Assembly: GCF_014652795.1 (NCBI RefSeq)
Contig: NZ_BMZM01000001.1
Coordinates: 930,001-994,000 of the forward strand
Direction: 5' to 3'
Source of the DNA: Kushneria pakistanensis
Lineage (GTDB): Bacteria > Pseudomonadota > Gammaproteobacteria > Pseudomonadales > Halomonadaceae
DNA length: 64,000 nucleotides
The notes beneath the pieces are model-generated. The model did not search any database. It saw only the letters and a list, made by a program, of their open reading frames with translations, and was not told the origin of the DNA. Positions within the stretch are counted from its first letter, which is position 1. Each line of letters begins with the position of its first letter. Below, piece by piece: positions 38,342-47,665 of this stretch. Position numbers and translations under genes: made by a program.

Positions 38342-39735
38342 AGGTGGTAAAGCACATGACAGGGCATCTGGCAGGCATGACGCTGGCCCTTTTGATGGGC
38401 GCGTCGCTACCGGTTGCCGCCGCAGAACCATCAGCACCCACGCTTGAAGAGATCATTCAGAATTATCAGCAGGTTTCTACAGAAGCACGTCAGCGCGACA
38501 TGTCGCGTTTGAACAGCCTGCTGGATGATCGTGAACGCCTGGAACAGGCCGTAACAGAGGCCGAGGCGCGCCAGCAGGAGGCCCAGAAGCGTCGCGACAG
38601 TCTCGACAGCACACGCCAGGCTCAGGAAGACGCCATTGCAGAAATCAACGAGCGCCGCAATGCGGAAGGCGATGATCTGCAGCCGATGTTTGATCGTTTG
38701 CGTCAGGAGATCAACGATACCCGTGATGGCCTGCACAACAGCTGGCTGATGCTGGGCAGCAACATCAGCCTGCCTGAGCTGGAAGAGGACAGTATCGCCT
38801 CTACCAGTGATCTTGAGCAGTACGCGCAGTCCATGAGTCAACTGATCGCGCGTAGCGCCCAGGCCGAACATTTGCAGCTGAGCGTGGCCGAGCGCGATGG
38901 CAATATTACCAAGCGCGATGTTGTGCGCCTGGGGGGCATGGCGGCTTTCAGTGACGCCGACCTGCTTCGCGCTCCGAGCGATGATCGACCGCTGGCGGTG
39001 GCCGCGCATACGCCCGGCAGTGTCTCCAGTGAGCTCAGGGCTCTGTCAGACGGCAAGGGTGAAACCATGGCCCTTGATCCAACCAATGGCGATGTCCTGG
39101 AGGCACTGGCGCAACAGCCTACCCTGATTGAGCGGGTGACACAGGGCGGCGTGATTGGCTATATCACGCTGGCACTGGGGGCGGTTGGTCTCCTGATTGC
39201 GCTGGCCCAGTTTGGCTGGCTGGCACTGGTAAGTGCCCGGACACGTCGCCAGACGCAGCATTTCGAGGATCTGCGTAACGATAACCCGCTGGGGCGTGTA
39301 CTCAAGCGCTTTGGCCAACAGCAGCGCTACCACGAACCCGAAGTGCTCGAGGCGCGCATGGATGAAATGCTGCTGGCCGAGCAGCCGCGGCTTGAGCGGG
39401 GCCAGGCGGTGGTCAAGGTCATTGCCGCCATTGCGCCCCTGATGGGGCTTCTGGGGACGGTGACCGGCATGATCGGTACTTTCCAGGCCATTACGGTATT
39501 TGGCAGTGGCGATCCCAAGATGATGGCCGGCGGTATCAGTCAGGCGCTGGTGACGACCGTGCTGGGACTGGTGGTCGCCATTCCGCTGCTGTTTGCCAAT
39601 ACCGCCCTCAATAGCCGCAGCCGCCAACTGATGAACATGCTGGAGCGACAGGCCAGCGCCCATCTGGCTGACCGCCTCGATGAGCAGCACGCCGGCCTTG
39701 AAACCGACACCCGCCTGCATGGAAGTGCATCATGA
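38338..39735 (+). CDS. TtpC-like MotA/TolQ/ExbB proton channel family protein
   Basis: 465-aa fused-type channel protein: signal peptide (about 1-29), a periplasmic coiled coil (about 30-125), a further periplasmic stretch, then membrane segments near residues 266-295, 375-400 and 405-430 in an ExbB-like domain (PLMGLLGTVTGMIGTFQAITVFG). This matches TtpC, the extra ExbB-type component required by TonB2 systems in Vibrio. Overlaps neighbours by 4 nt at each end, so it is produced with its partners. Confidence 0.9.
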   Translation: MKVVKHMTGHLAGMTLALLMGASLPVAAAEPSAPTLEEIIQNYQQVSTEARQRDMSRLNSLLDDRERLEQAVTEAEARQQEAQKRRDSLDSTRQAQEDAIAEINERRNAEGDDLQPMFDRLRQEINDTRDGLHNSWLMLGSNISLPELEEDSIASTSDLEQYAQSMSQLIARSAQAEHLQLSVAERDGNITKRDVVRLGGMAAFSDADLLRAPSDDRPLAVAAHTPGSVSSELRALSDGKGETMALDPTNGDVLEALAQQPTLIERVTQGGVIGYITLALGAVGLLIALAQFGWLALVSARTRRQTQHFEDLRNDNPLGRVLKRFGQQQRYHEPEVLEARMDEMLLAEQPRLERGQAVVKVIAAIAPLMGLLGTVTGMIGTFQAITVFGSGDPKMMAGGISQALVTTVLGLVVAIPLLFANTALNSRSRQLMNMLERQASAHLADRLDEQHAGLETDTRLHGSAS

Positions 39736-40268
39736 TCGAGGCACTGGTGCATCCCATTGCACGACTGGCCAGCGCCGGTGGGCCGGTGCTGGTGGTCATT
39801 GCGCTGGTGGCGATACTGCTGTTTACCCTGGCGCTGGAGCGGCTGATCTACTGGCAGTGGCGGTACCGGCGACAGCGCCAGGCGTTGATCGTCCGCTGGC
39901 AAAAGCGGCATGAGCATGTCAGCTGGAGCGCGCGTACGCTGCGTGAATGCTGGTGCGGTGAGCTGATCAGTGCGCTGAGATCCTCGCTGCCCTGGCTAAA
40001 GCTACTGGTCGCGCTGTGCCCATTGCTTGGGCTGGTCGGCACCGTCACTGGCATGATCCAGGTGTTTGATACGCTGGCCATTACCGGCGTGGGCCAGGCC
40101 CGCAGCATGTCGGATGGCGTGGCCCGGGCCACGTTGCCGACCCTGGCAGGCATGGCAGTGGCTGTGGTGGGCATCCTGTTTACCAGTCGTTTTGAACATA
40201 TTGTGCGTCGTGAGGATCAGTATCTTCACGATCGTCTGACCCGAGCCACGGAGATCGAGCATGCGTAG
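39732..40268 (+). CDS. exbB: Biopolymer transport protein ExbB (TonB2-type)
   Basis: 178-aa proton-channel subunit with three membrane segments (about residues 17-37, 96-118, 136-158). LKLLVALCPLLGLVGTVTGMIQVFDTLAITG and ARATLPTLAGMAVAVVGILF are the MotA/TolQ/ExbB signature. With ExbD it uses the proton gradient to energise TonB. Shorter than E. coli ExbB, as expected for ExbB2. Confidence 0.93.
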   Translation: MIEALVHPIARLASAGGPVLVVIALVAILLFTLALERLIYWQWRYRRQRQALIVRWQKRHEHVSWSARTLRECWCGELISALRSSLPWLKLLVALCPLLGLVGTVTGMIQVFDTLAITGVGQARSMSDGVARATLPTLAGMAVAVVGILFTSRFEHIVRREDQYLHDRLTRATEIEHA

Positions 40269-40668
40269 ACGGCGAACTCGCATGGAGGAAGACACGACCG
40301 GTATCGATCTGACTCCGATGCTGGATGTGGTCTTTATCATGCTGATCTTCTTTATCGTGACCACCAGTTTTGTGCGTGAAAGCGGCGTGGACATCGAGCG
40401 TCCCGAGTCCAGCGAGGCCACACAGCGCACCGATACGCAGGTGCTGGTCGCCATCACCGCTGAAGGCGCCATCTGGGTGGACGGTCAGGCCGTTGACAGC
40501 GACGCCGTGGGGGATCGCGTGCGTGAGGCAGTATCAGGCAGTGATGGTAATGTGGTCATTCAGGCCGATCGCGCCTCGCAGACCGGTCTTTTGATTCAGA
40601 CCATGGACCGTATCCGTCAGGCAGGTATCGACAACGTGGCGGTCGCCGCCTCGCGGGGAGATAGCTGA
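40261..40668 (+). CDS. exbD: Biopolymer transport protein ExbD (TonB2-type)
   Basis: 135 aa, one membrane helix (about 22-38) with the essential proton-binding Asp D22 in DLTPMLDVVFIMLIFFIVTT (E. coli D25), then a periplasmic domain ending in the typical TMDRIRQAGIDNVAVA. Overlaps exbB by 8 nt and tonB by 1 nt. Confidence 0.94.
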   Translation: MRRRRTRMEEDTTGIDLTPMLDVVFIMLIFFIVTTSFVRESGVDIERPESSEATQRTDTQVLVAITAEGAIWVDGQAVDSDAVGDRVREAVSGSDGNVVIQADRASQTGLLIQTMDRIRQAGIDNVAVAASRGDS

Positions 40669-41447
40669 TGCGTCAGGTGCTTGCGCTGCTGGGCGCGCTG
40701 GCCCTTGCACTGCTGCTGTTCTGGGGGCTGGCCATGATGGTCGCACCGCCCGAGCCGCGTGAAACGCCTCAGGACACCATGACCATGGCGGTTGTCGACG
40801 ACGTGGCGGCGCCTGCTCAGGCGCCCGAGGTATCGACTGATATCGCGGCGGCTGCGCCACCGCCGCCGCCACCGGCAGCACCGGCGCGGCCTGCACCGGC
40901 ACCCCAGCCTGCAGAGAATGTACAAAGCGATATTCAACTGCAGACCCAGGAGGTCAGTGACCCCCAGGCACCAGATGTGGAGATGAACGATCAGCTGCCG
41001 GAACTGGAGGTCGAGCAGCCCGAGCCACAGCCGGAACCCGAGCCTGCACCCAGGCCACGTCCATCGCCGACACCACCGCGTGAACAGAGCACGCCCACGC
41101 CATCCTCACGAGGCACGCAGCAAAGTGAGCAGCAGGGCGAGCGCAGCGGCGGCACACCTGATGGCGCTACTTCGCAGGGGGGCGGCATGGTACAGGCCCA
41201 GCCCACCAACCGGGTACAGCCGGAATATCCCATGCGGGCGAGACGCCGTGGTGAGGAAGGCTTTGTCGAGATGAGCTTTACGATCAATGCCGACGGCAGT
41301 GTTGATGCCGGCTCTATCGAAGTGACGGCGTCAGAGCCCGGCGGCGTATTTGAAAGTGCTGCCCGTGATGCCATCGAACAGTGGCAGTTTCCATCGCGTG
41401 ATGCGCCGGCGCGTACGCGTCAGCGGCTGGTCTTCAAGCTGAGGTAA
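40668..41447 (+). CDS. tonB: Energy transducer TonB (TonB2-type)
   Basis: 259 aa: N-terminal membrane anchor (about 4-25), a Pro/Glu-rich spacer with Pro runs (PPPPPPAAPARPAPAP; EPQPEPEPAPRPRPSP), and the C-terminal TonB domain PTNRVQPEYPMRARRRGEEGFVEMSFTINADGSV...AIEQWQFP. Spans the periplasm and drives outer-membrane receptors for siderophores, haem or other substrates. The substrate receptor is not encoded here. Confidence 0.94.
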   Translation: MRQVLALLGALALALLLFWGLAMMVAPPEPRETPQDTMTMAVVDDVAAPAQAPEVSTDIAAAAPPPPPPAAPARPAPAPQPAENVQSDIQLQTQEVSDPQAPDVEMNDQLPELEVEQPEPQPEPEPAPRPRPSPTPPREQSTPTPSSRGTQQSEQQGERSGGTPDGATSQGGGMVQAQPTNRVQPEYPMRARRRGEEGFVEMSFTINADGSVDAGSIEVTASEPGGVFESAARDAIEQWQFPSRDAPARTRQRLVFKLR

Positions 41448-41451
41448 TATC

Positions 41452-42723
41452 ATGTTTCGCCACTATCGGGTGCGTCATTTGCGTTGTCGTCAGGGCCCGT
41501 TGAAAGCGCTGATGGCGATGGGGGTTGGCCTCGCCATGCTACTGGGAGGAGAGCAGCGTGCCCTGGCAGCAGGTCCTGCGCTTTCCCAGCAGAGTATCGA
41601 CAGACTGCAGGGTCTGGAACGTGAGCTCTCTGTCGGTCATTACCAGCAGGTCGTGGACACGGCACGCTCACGGGCGGCCAGTGCCGGCAGTGGGCAGGGA
41701 GATCAATGGGCGCGGGCGCTCTACCTGCAGCTGGCCGCCAGTGCGGCACAGCGTCTGGACCAGCCCGGGCGTGCAGCCGATCTGCTTTACCAGGCGCGGA
41801 CCATCGACACCGCACCGCTGGCACAGCGCCTGCAGTGGCTTGAGCAGGAGGCCAGGCTGCGGGTCCGCGCGGGGCAGCTTGAGCAGGCCGCCGCACTCTT
41901 TGATCGCTGGCAGGGTCAGACGACGCCTGCTGTCGAAGACCTGTGGCTGGGGGCGCGCATTCATGCCCGGCTGCAGCAGTGGGATGAAGCGCTGCGCTGG
42001 ATCTCGCTGGCTCGCGAGCGTGATTCAACGCCAGACAGCGACCAGCTGGCCCTGGCTGCAAGTGTTTATCAGCAGACCGGTCAGTTCGAGGCCGCCTCCA
42101 GTGTCGTCGAAGCGCAGCTGGATCAGGATGACAGCGACCCGGCGCGCTGGCAGCAGGCCGCCGCACTTTACCAGCGCATTGGCCAGCCCGGGCGGGCGGC
42201 GGCACTCTGGGAGGCCGGCTGGCAGCGCGGCATTCTGAAAGGCGAGGAGGCCCTGCTGACCCGGGCAAAATTGCACATGGCCGGTGATACGCCGGCACGT
42301 GCTGCTGAAATGCTTTCACAGGCGCTCGAAAACGGCGAGCTCAAGGACAGTGATGCGCATCGCCGCCTGCTGGCGCGTGCCTGGGCGCAGGCGCGTGATC
42401 ATCAAAAGGCGTTGCAGGCCTGGCAGGCAGTCGCCGAGCGCACGGATGAGGCCCATGACTGGTACATGCTGGGCGATCTCGCCTATGGCTGGGGCATCTG
42501 GGAACAGGCAGAGCAGGGGTTTGCCAGGGCGCGGGCCAGAGGTGGGGATAATCCAGGGCAGCTATTGCTGATGGAAGGTGTCGCGGCCTATGAGCAGGGG
42601 CGTCTTGATCAGGCCGAGGAGGTCTTTCGTCAGGCCAGGGCATTTGGCGATAGTGCCGATCAGGCTGGCCAGTGGCTTGCGTTGATCGACAATGACCGGA
42701 TGCAGCCGGACAGGCCCTCATAA
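41452..42723 (+). CDS. Tetratricopeptide-repeat periplasmic protein of the TonB operon
   Basis: 423 aa, signal peptide near residues 20-40 (ALMAMGVGLAMLLGG...ALAAG), followed by TPR-like helical repeats rich in Ala, Gln and Trp (for example QAAALYQRIGQPGRAAALWEAGW and EGVAAYEQGRLDQAEEVFRQARAFG). TPR proteins close TonB2 clusters in Vibrio and Shewanella, where they are thought to assist TonB-dependent uptake. Gene begins 4 nt after tonB. Confidence 0.82.
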   Translation: MFRHYRVRHLRCRQGPLKALMAMGVGLAMLLGGEQRALAAGPALSQQSIDRLQGLERELSVGHYQQVVDTARSRAASAGSGQGDQWARALYLQLAASAAQRLDQPGRAADLLYQARTIDTAPLAQRLQWLEQEARLRVRAGQLEQAAALFDRWQGQTTPAVEDLWLGARIHARLQQWDEALRWISLARERDSTPDSDQLALAASVYQQTGQFEAASSVVEAQLDQDDSDPARWQQAAALYQRIGQPGRAAALWEAGWQRGILKGEEALLTRAKLHMAGDTPARAAEMLSQALENGELKDSDAHRRLLARAWAQARDHQKALQAWQAVAERTDEAHDWYMLGDLAYGWGIWEQAEQGFARARARGGDNPGQLLLMEGVAAYEQGRLDQAEEVFRQARAFGDSADQAGQWLALIDNDRMQPDRPS

Positions 42724-42743
42724 GCCCTGATGCATCGCAGGAC

Positions 42744-42770
42744 ACATGGCCCGCCTTTGGCGGGCCATGT
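42744..42770. terminator. 12-bp hairpin between the TonB operon and xthA
   Basis: ACATGGCCCGCC pairs perfectly with GGCGGGCCATGT across TTT. Neither side has a proper T-run, so termination is likely but not of the standard kind. Convergent genes flank it. Confidence 0.6.
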
Positions 42771-42804
42771 GGTTTGTGTTCTGCCAGTCATGCAGACCGA
42801 TGGA

Positions 42805-43620
42805 TCACTCGACCGACAGGGAAGTCCATACCGGCGCGTGATCAGAGGGTTTTTCCATGGCACGCAGCTCGTAATCGATACCGGCATCCTGTACGCGAGG
42901 CGAAAGGCCTGTACTGGTCAGGATGTAGTCGATGCGAAGGCCTCTTTTGGGATCACGCTCAAAGCCCTTTGAACGATAGTCAAACCAGCTGAACAGATCG
43001 TCACGCTGCGGATAACAGCGACGATAGCTGTCTTCCAGTCCCCAGGTCGTCAGACGCTCAAGCCAGCTTCGCTCCTCGGGTTGAAAGCTGGTCTTTCCCT
43101 CTCTCAACCAGCGCTTTCGCGCGGGCTCACCGATGCCGATATCAATATCGGCAGGCGAAATATTGAAATCGCCCATGACTGCGATCAGCTCATTGCTCTG
43201 ATGCTGCTGCTCGAGATGGCGCGAGAGCTGGTCATAAAAGTGACGCTTGTTGGGAAACTTGGTCGGGTGATGAATGCTCTCGCCCTGGGGGAAATAACCG
43301 TTGTAAACGGTCAGGGGCCCGGCAGGTGTATCGAGGGTGACTGCGATCATCCGACGCTGGGCATCTTCGCTATCATCTGCAAACCCGAGCTGCACCTGCG
43401 TCGGCGCCTCTTTAGTGAGAAGGGCCACACCGTAGTGCCCCTTCTGGCCATGGTAGTGCACGTGATAACCAAGGCCGGCCACGGCATCGAGCGGGAACTC
43501 GCTGTCCTGAACCTTGGTCTCCTGCAGTCCGATGACGTCGGGCGAATGTGCTTCGACCAGCGCTTCAAGCTGATGCTGTCGGGCACGAATACCGTTGATA
43601 TTGAATGAAACCAGGCGCAT
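42805..43620 (-). CDS. xthA: Exodeoxyribonuclease III
   Basis: AP endonuclease/3'-5' exonuclease of base-excision repair, 271 aa. Motifs: N7 ([10 protein letters not shown]), E34 ([12 protein letters not shown]), [17 protein letters not shown] and the catalytic His in SDHAPVW near the end. Length equals E. coli XthA to within 3 residues. The start codon lies 1 nt after a small basic protein gene on the same strand. Confidence 0.96.
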   Translation of the reverse strand: MRLVSFNINGIRARQHQLEALVEAHSPDVIGLQETKVQDSEFPLDAVAGLGYHVHYHGQKGHYGVALLTKEAPTQVQLGFADDSEDAQRRMIAVTLDTPAGPLTVYNGYFPQGESIHHPTKFPNKRHFYDQLSRHLEQQHQSNELIAVMGDFNISPADIDIGIGEPARKRWLREGKTSFQPEERSWLERLTTWGLEDSYRRCYPQRDDLFSWFDYRSKGFERDPKRGLRIDYILTSTGLSPRVQDAGIDYELRAMEKPSDHAPVWTSLSVE

Positions 43621-43621
43621 G

Positions 43622-43876
43622 TCAGCTGTCTTGTGATGAGTCGGTTGTGGCGTCGCTGCCCTGCGGGGTCAGCGGCAGGGTCGTGGCCTCGCGGCGCTGT
43701 CGCTCCAGCTTGCTGGCGGCCTGTGCCTTGCGCTGGTTACGCTTTTTGGCCGCAAATCGCGGCGTGGATTGTAGTTGGTCAGGATTGTCATGGCGCCAGC
43801 GGCGGTAATCCTTGCGCTTGCCGGTACGGATGGTCACCTTGTCGGCCAGCGAGCGCGTCTTCTTGCGACGGGTCAT
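43622..43876 (-). CDS. Small highly basic hypothetical protein
   Basis: 84 aa from the ATG at 43876, preceded by GAGAGG at 5 nt: [20 protein letters not shown], continuing with an Arg/Lys/Gln-rich helix and an acidic/Ser/Thr tail (ATTDSSQDS). No family recognised. The charge and the [14 protein letters not shown] segment suggest nucleic-acid or ribosome binding, which is inference. The frame is open much further upstream (to 44557) but that part runs antisense into rhlB. One nucleotide separates it from xthA, so they are likely co-transcribed. Confidence 0.7.
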   Translation of the reverse strand: MTRRKKTRSLADKVTIRTGKRKDYRRWRHDNPDQLQSTPRFAAKKRNQRKAQAASKLERQRREATTLPLTPQGSDATTDSSQDS

Positions 43877-43994
43877 AAAAACCTCTCGTGTCTCGCCTGA
43901 AGCAGTGTGCTGCAGTGGCGTGCAGTTTAACAATTTGCGCGCGTGCTGGCTTGTCCCGGACACGGTAGATGCACAACTGAGTCGGCGGTGCTGA

Positions 43995-44000
43995 TACAAT
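43995..44000 (+). promoter_or_regulatory. Candidate -10 box for rhlB
   Basis: TACAAT followed by GCGCCGG, 48 nt before the rhlB start; no clear -35. Confidence 0.35.
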
Positions 44001-44047
44001 GCGCCGGTATCTTGTCTATTCATCTCAAGCCAAAGTGATCGCAGCAT

Positions 44048-45406
44048 ATGAGTGAGTCGGAAAACTCTCAGCCGGCACAGACGTCGGCGGAGGCTCCCGC
44101 CAATGCCAATCGTCGGCCCAAGCGCCGTCGTCGCAAGCCCCGGCGCAGCCAGTCCCGCAATAACGCTCAGGCCGGTAACGTGCAGAACCATCAGGCACCA
44201 GGTGGCGAAGCCCAAAACGCTTTGCCGGAAGTGCCCGCCGTGGCCGGCAAATGGCGTTTTCAGGACTTCAATCTGCCGATGCCGCTGATGCAGGCCATCG
44301 CCGAGCAGGGCTTCCACTATTGCACCCCGATTCAGGCCGAGGCGCTGCGTCACACGCTGCTGGGCGGCGATGTCGTCGGCAAGGCGCAAACGGGTACCGG
44401 CAAGACGGCTGCCTTTTTGATCTCGATTCTGGCCTATTTCCTGGAAGAGCCTGCTCCAGACGGGCAGAAGCCGGGCGCCCCCAGAGCGCTGATCATCGCG
44501 CCGACGCGTGAACTGGCCCTGCAGATCGAAAAGGATGCCAGGGCGTTGATGACCCACACCTCACTGAGGGTGGCCAGCGCGGTTGGTGGCATGGATTATC
44601 AAAAACAGCGTCAGAAGCTTGAAAAGCCGCTGGATATTCTGGTGGCAACACCCGGACGCCTGCTTGACTTCCATCAAAAGCGTGACGCTGATCTGTCTCA
44701 GGTAGAAGTGCTGGTACTTGATGAGGCCGATCGCATGCTGTCGATGGGCTTTATTCCGGACGTCAAGCGCATCATTCGTGCCACGCCCAAAACCAGCGAG
44801 CGCCAGACGTTTCTGTTTTCGGCCACCTTTACCCAGGACATTCTCAACCTGGCCAGTCAGTGGACGCATGAACCCGCGCATGTCGAGATCGAAGTCGATG
44901 CCAGTGCGGCGGCCAACATTGACCAGCGCGTGTATCTCGTCAGCGACGCCGAGAAATTTACCATTCTCAGGCGGCTGATCGAGCGGGAAAAGCTGGAGAA
45001 GGTGATGGTGTTTGCCAATCGACGCGATCTGGTACGAAAGCTCGATGACCGCCTGCGCAAGGCCGGGATCAATGTGGCCATGCTTTCAGGCGATGTGCCG
45101 CAGAAAACGCGGGTAAGCACGCTTGAGCGCTTTCGTGAAGGCAAGGTTGCCGTACTGGTAGCCACCGATGTGGCCGGTCGCGGTATCCATATCAACGATA
45201 TCAGCCATGTGGTCAACTACACGCTGCCCGATGATCCGGAAGATTACGTTCACCGTATCGGACGGACCGGCCGTGCAGGGGCGCAGGGCACGTCGATCAG
45301 TTTTGTGGGTGAAGAAGACGGCTATGCACTGCCGGAAATCGAGGCCTACATCAAGGATCGCCTCCCCTGTCAGCAGCCGCCGGCCAACCTGCTCAGCGAT
45401 GACTGA
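44048..45406 (+). CDS. rhlB: ATP-dependent RNA helicase RhlB (DEAD-box)
   Basis: 452 aa. An N-terminal basic, low-complexity extension (residues 1-65, [16 protein letters not shown]) is followed by a DEAD-box core: FQDFNLP Q-motif region, AQTGTGKT at 113-120, [12 protein letters not shown] at 225-228, SAT in FLFSATFT and [10 protein letters not shown]. In E. coli RhlB is the degradosome helicase stimulated by RNase E; the core here matches RhlB ([11 protein letters not shown]). The long basic N-terminus is not in E. coli RhlB and may bind RNA. rne is about 30 kb away in this window. Confidence 0.92.
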   Translation: MSESENSQPAQTSAEAPANANRRPKRRRRKPRRSQSRNNAQAGNVQNHQAPGGEAQNALPEVPAVAGKWRFQDFNLPMPLMQAIAEQGFHYCTPIQAEALRHTLLGGDVVGKAQTGTGKTAAFLISILAYFLEEPAPDGQKPGAPRALIIAPTRELALQIEKDARALMTHTSLRVASAVGGMDYQKQRQKLEKPLDILVATPGRLLDFHQKRDADLSQVEVLVLDEADRMLSMGFIPDVKRIIRATPKTSERQTFLFSATFTQDILNLASQWTHEPAHVEIEVDASAAANIDQRVYLVSDAEKFTILRRLIEREKLEKVMVFANRRDLVRKLDDRLRKAGINVAMLSGDVPQKTRVSTLERFREGKVAVLVATDVAGRGIHINDISHVVNYTLPDDPEDYVHRIGRTGRAGAQGTSISFVGEEDGYALPEIEAYIKDRLPCQQPPANLLSDD

Positions 45407-45438
45407 TCGCGCCGTGTACGACAAGGCGGAGAAGCACT

Positions 45439-47586
45439 GTGCTTGACGACGCGCTTAAAAAGGATATCCAGACGGCCTATCGACGCGTGATCGAAGCGCG
45501 CTCGCTCAGACCTCGTTATGGCCAGCGCCTGATGATGGCCGAGATCGCCCGCACACTTGGTGATATCAAAACCGATGAGCAGGGCAAGCGCGTCAGTCAG
45601 GAGCATGTCTGTGTGCTGGAAGCCGGTACAGGGACCGGCAAGACGCTGGCCTATCTGCTCTCGGCATTGCCCATCGCCAGGGCGCAGGGCAAGCGATTGG
45701 TGGTGTCGACCGCCACCGTTGCCCTGCAGGAACAGGTCCTGCATCAGGATCTGCCAATGCTCAAGGCCAGCAGCGGAATCGATTTTGATTATGCGCTGGC
45801 CAAGGGTCGCGGACGTTACGTCTGTGTCGCCAAACTTGATCAGCTGATGGATGGTGTGGAAGACAATCCCACCATGTCGCTTTTCGAGCAGAGTCTGGTC
45901 AGTAGTCAGGAAGATATCGGCGAGCTCGCCCGAGAGCTTGCCGAGGCCTACGGCAGCGGTGAATGGCAGGGCGATCGTGACAGCTGGCCTCAGGCCATTG
46001 CTGATCCTCAGTGGCGTCGTCTGACGGTCGATCATCGCCAGTGTACCAATCGGCGTTGCGGGCACTTTGGCGCGTGCGCCTTCTTTCGGGCCCGGCGCGG
46101 CATGGACGAGGCCGATGTGATCGTGGCCAACCATGATCTGGTACTGGCCGACCTGTCGCTGGGCGGGGGTATTGTGCTACCCAATCCGAAGGACACGATC
46201 TACGTCTTCGACGAGGCGCACCACCTGCCGGACAAGGCACTGGAGCACTTTTATCATCGTCAGGGCGTCAATGCGGCAATGCGCTGGCTGGGTCAGCTCA
46301 AGAAGTCGCTGACGGATCTCAATACGGGGCTGGGCGCGCAGCACACGATTGCCCGTCTGCTGGGGCAGTTTCCGGAGCTGCTGGCCGCTATCGAGCCCCG
46401 GCTTGGCGAGGCCTTCCGACTGGCGCAGCCGCTGGCCGAGCGCACGCCGGAAGACAACGAGCGGCTGCATTACCGCTTTACCATGGGCAAACTGCCGGCG
46501 GCCTTTCGTGACCTGGCTCAGCAACTTGTTACGCCCTTTGCCGAGCTCTCACGTCATCTGGAAACCATCAGCGATATCCTTCGTGAAAGCCTTGATCCGG
46601 ACAAGTCGACCGGTCTTGCCCGTGAACAGGCAGAGGCCTGGCTGCCGTTGATTGCGCTTGTACATGGTCGTGCGCTCGAGGCGCATGCCCTGTGGCAGGC
46701 CTTTGGGGCTGATGAGGTCGAGGATGCACCGCCTCAGGCGCGCTGGCTGACCTTTGAACAGCGTATGGGCGAAGCTGAGCTGACCTTCTCGGCCAGTCCC
46801 GTCAGTGCGGCTGAAACGCTGGCCCGCTATTTATGGGGCGCCTGTCACGGTGCGGTACTGACGTCTGCCACGCTGACGGCGCTGGGGCGCTTCGATCGCC
46901 TCCAGGAGCGCGCGGGTCTGGCCAACCGCTATCGCTATCAGATCCTGCCAAGCCCGTTTGATTACTCGCGGGCGGTGCTGTCGGTGCCACGTGAAGCCGT
47001 GGATCCCGGCGATCGTGACGCTCACGAAAGTGCCATCGTGGACTTCATTGAAAAGCTTGGTGCAGATGAAGCAGCGCTGGTGCTCTTTTCCTCCCGCAAG
47101 CAGCTTCGTGCCGTCGTGGCAAGGCTGGATGACACAACGTCCACTCGGACGCTGTCGCAGGATGATATGCCGCGGCGTGAATTGATCGAGCGCCATCGAA
47201 AGCGTATCGATGACGGGCAGGGCAGTATCATTCTGGGGCTTGCCAGTTTTGCCGAAGGTATCGACCTGCCGGGTGATTATCTGACCCATGTGGTCATTAC
47301 GCGTCTACCCTTTGCCGTGCCTGACGATCCGGTGGGTGCCACGCTGGCGGAGTGGATCGAGTCCCGGGGGGGCAATCCCTTCATGCGGATTTCGGTGCCC
47401 GATGCGTCGATCAAGCTGGTACAGGCTTGTGGGCGGTTGATCCGCAAGGAGGTCGATAGTGGGCGTATTACGCTGCTGGATCGACGTGTGCTGACGCGTC
47501 GCTATGGTCGCGCACTGCTGGATGCACTGCCGCCGTTTCGTCGCGAGATTGAAGGTGTCGGAGCGCCGGCAACGCTGGCCTCCTGA
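45439..47586 (+). CDS. dinG: ATP-dependent DNA helicase DinG
   Basis: XPD-like 5'-3' helicase, 715 aa, resolves R-loops and other structures. Walker A AGTGTGKT at residues 62-69, DEAH at 258-261, and four Cys (C129, C202, C207, C213) spaced as the 4Fe-4S ligands. GTG start with GGAG 8 nt upstream. Helicase motifs continue to LVQACGRLIR near the end. The gene follows rhlB by 32 nt and ends before a terminator. Confidence 0.94.
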   Translation: MLDDALKKDIQTAYRRVIEARSLRPRYGQRLMMAEIARTLGDIKTDEQGKRVSQEHVCVLEAGTGTGKTLAYLLSALPIARAQGKRLVVSTATVALQEQVLHQDLPMLKASSGIDFDYALAKGRGRYVCVAKLDQLMDGVEDNPTMSLFEQSLVSSQEDIGELARELAEAYGSGEWQGDRDSWPQAIADPQWRRLTVDHRQCTNRRCGHFGACAFFRARRGMDEADVIVANHDLVLADLSLGGGIVLPNPKDTIYVFDEAHHLPDKALEHFYHRQGVNAAMRWLGQLKKSLTDLNTGLGAQHTIARLLGQFPELLAAIEPRLGEAFRLAQPLAERTPEDNERLHYRFTMGKLPAAFRDLAQQLVTPFAELSRHLETISDILRESLDPDKSTGLAREQAEAWLPLIALVHGRALEAHALWQAFGADEVEDAPPQARWLTFEQRMGEAELTFSASPVSAAETLARYLWGACHGAVLTSATLTALGRFDRLQERAGLANRYRYQILPSPFDYSRAVLSVPREAVDPGDRDAHESAIVDFIEKLGADEAALVLFSSRKQLRAVVARLDDTTSTRTLSQDDMPRRELIERHRKRIDDGQGSIILGLASFAEGIDLPGDYLTHVVITRLPFAVPDDPVGATLAEWIESRGGNPFMRISVPDASIKLVQACGRLIRKEVDSGRITLLDRRVLTRRYGRALLDALPPFRREIEGVGAPATLAS

Positions 47587-47605
47587 AAGACCTGATGTAT
47601 GCAGG

Positions 47606-47635
47606 TAAAAAACCCGGCGATGGCCGGGTTTTTTT
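47606..47635. terminator. Terminator between dinG and DAHP synthase
   Basis: AAAAAACCCGGC / GCCGGGTTTTTTT stem with GATG loop and runs on both sides. Confidence 0.9.
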
Positions 47636-47665
47636 AGGCTGCGAGCAAACCCTGAGCTGGCTCGG

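Noticed and set aside
43877-44557. Upstream part of the frame containing the small basic protein, up to 311 codons
   Set aside because: It is antisense to the rhlB start and has unrelated composition; the ribosome-binding site supports only the short form at 43876.
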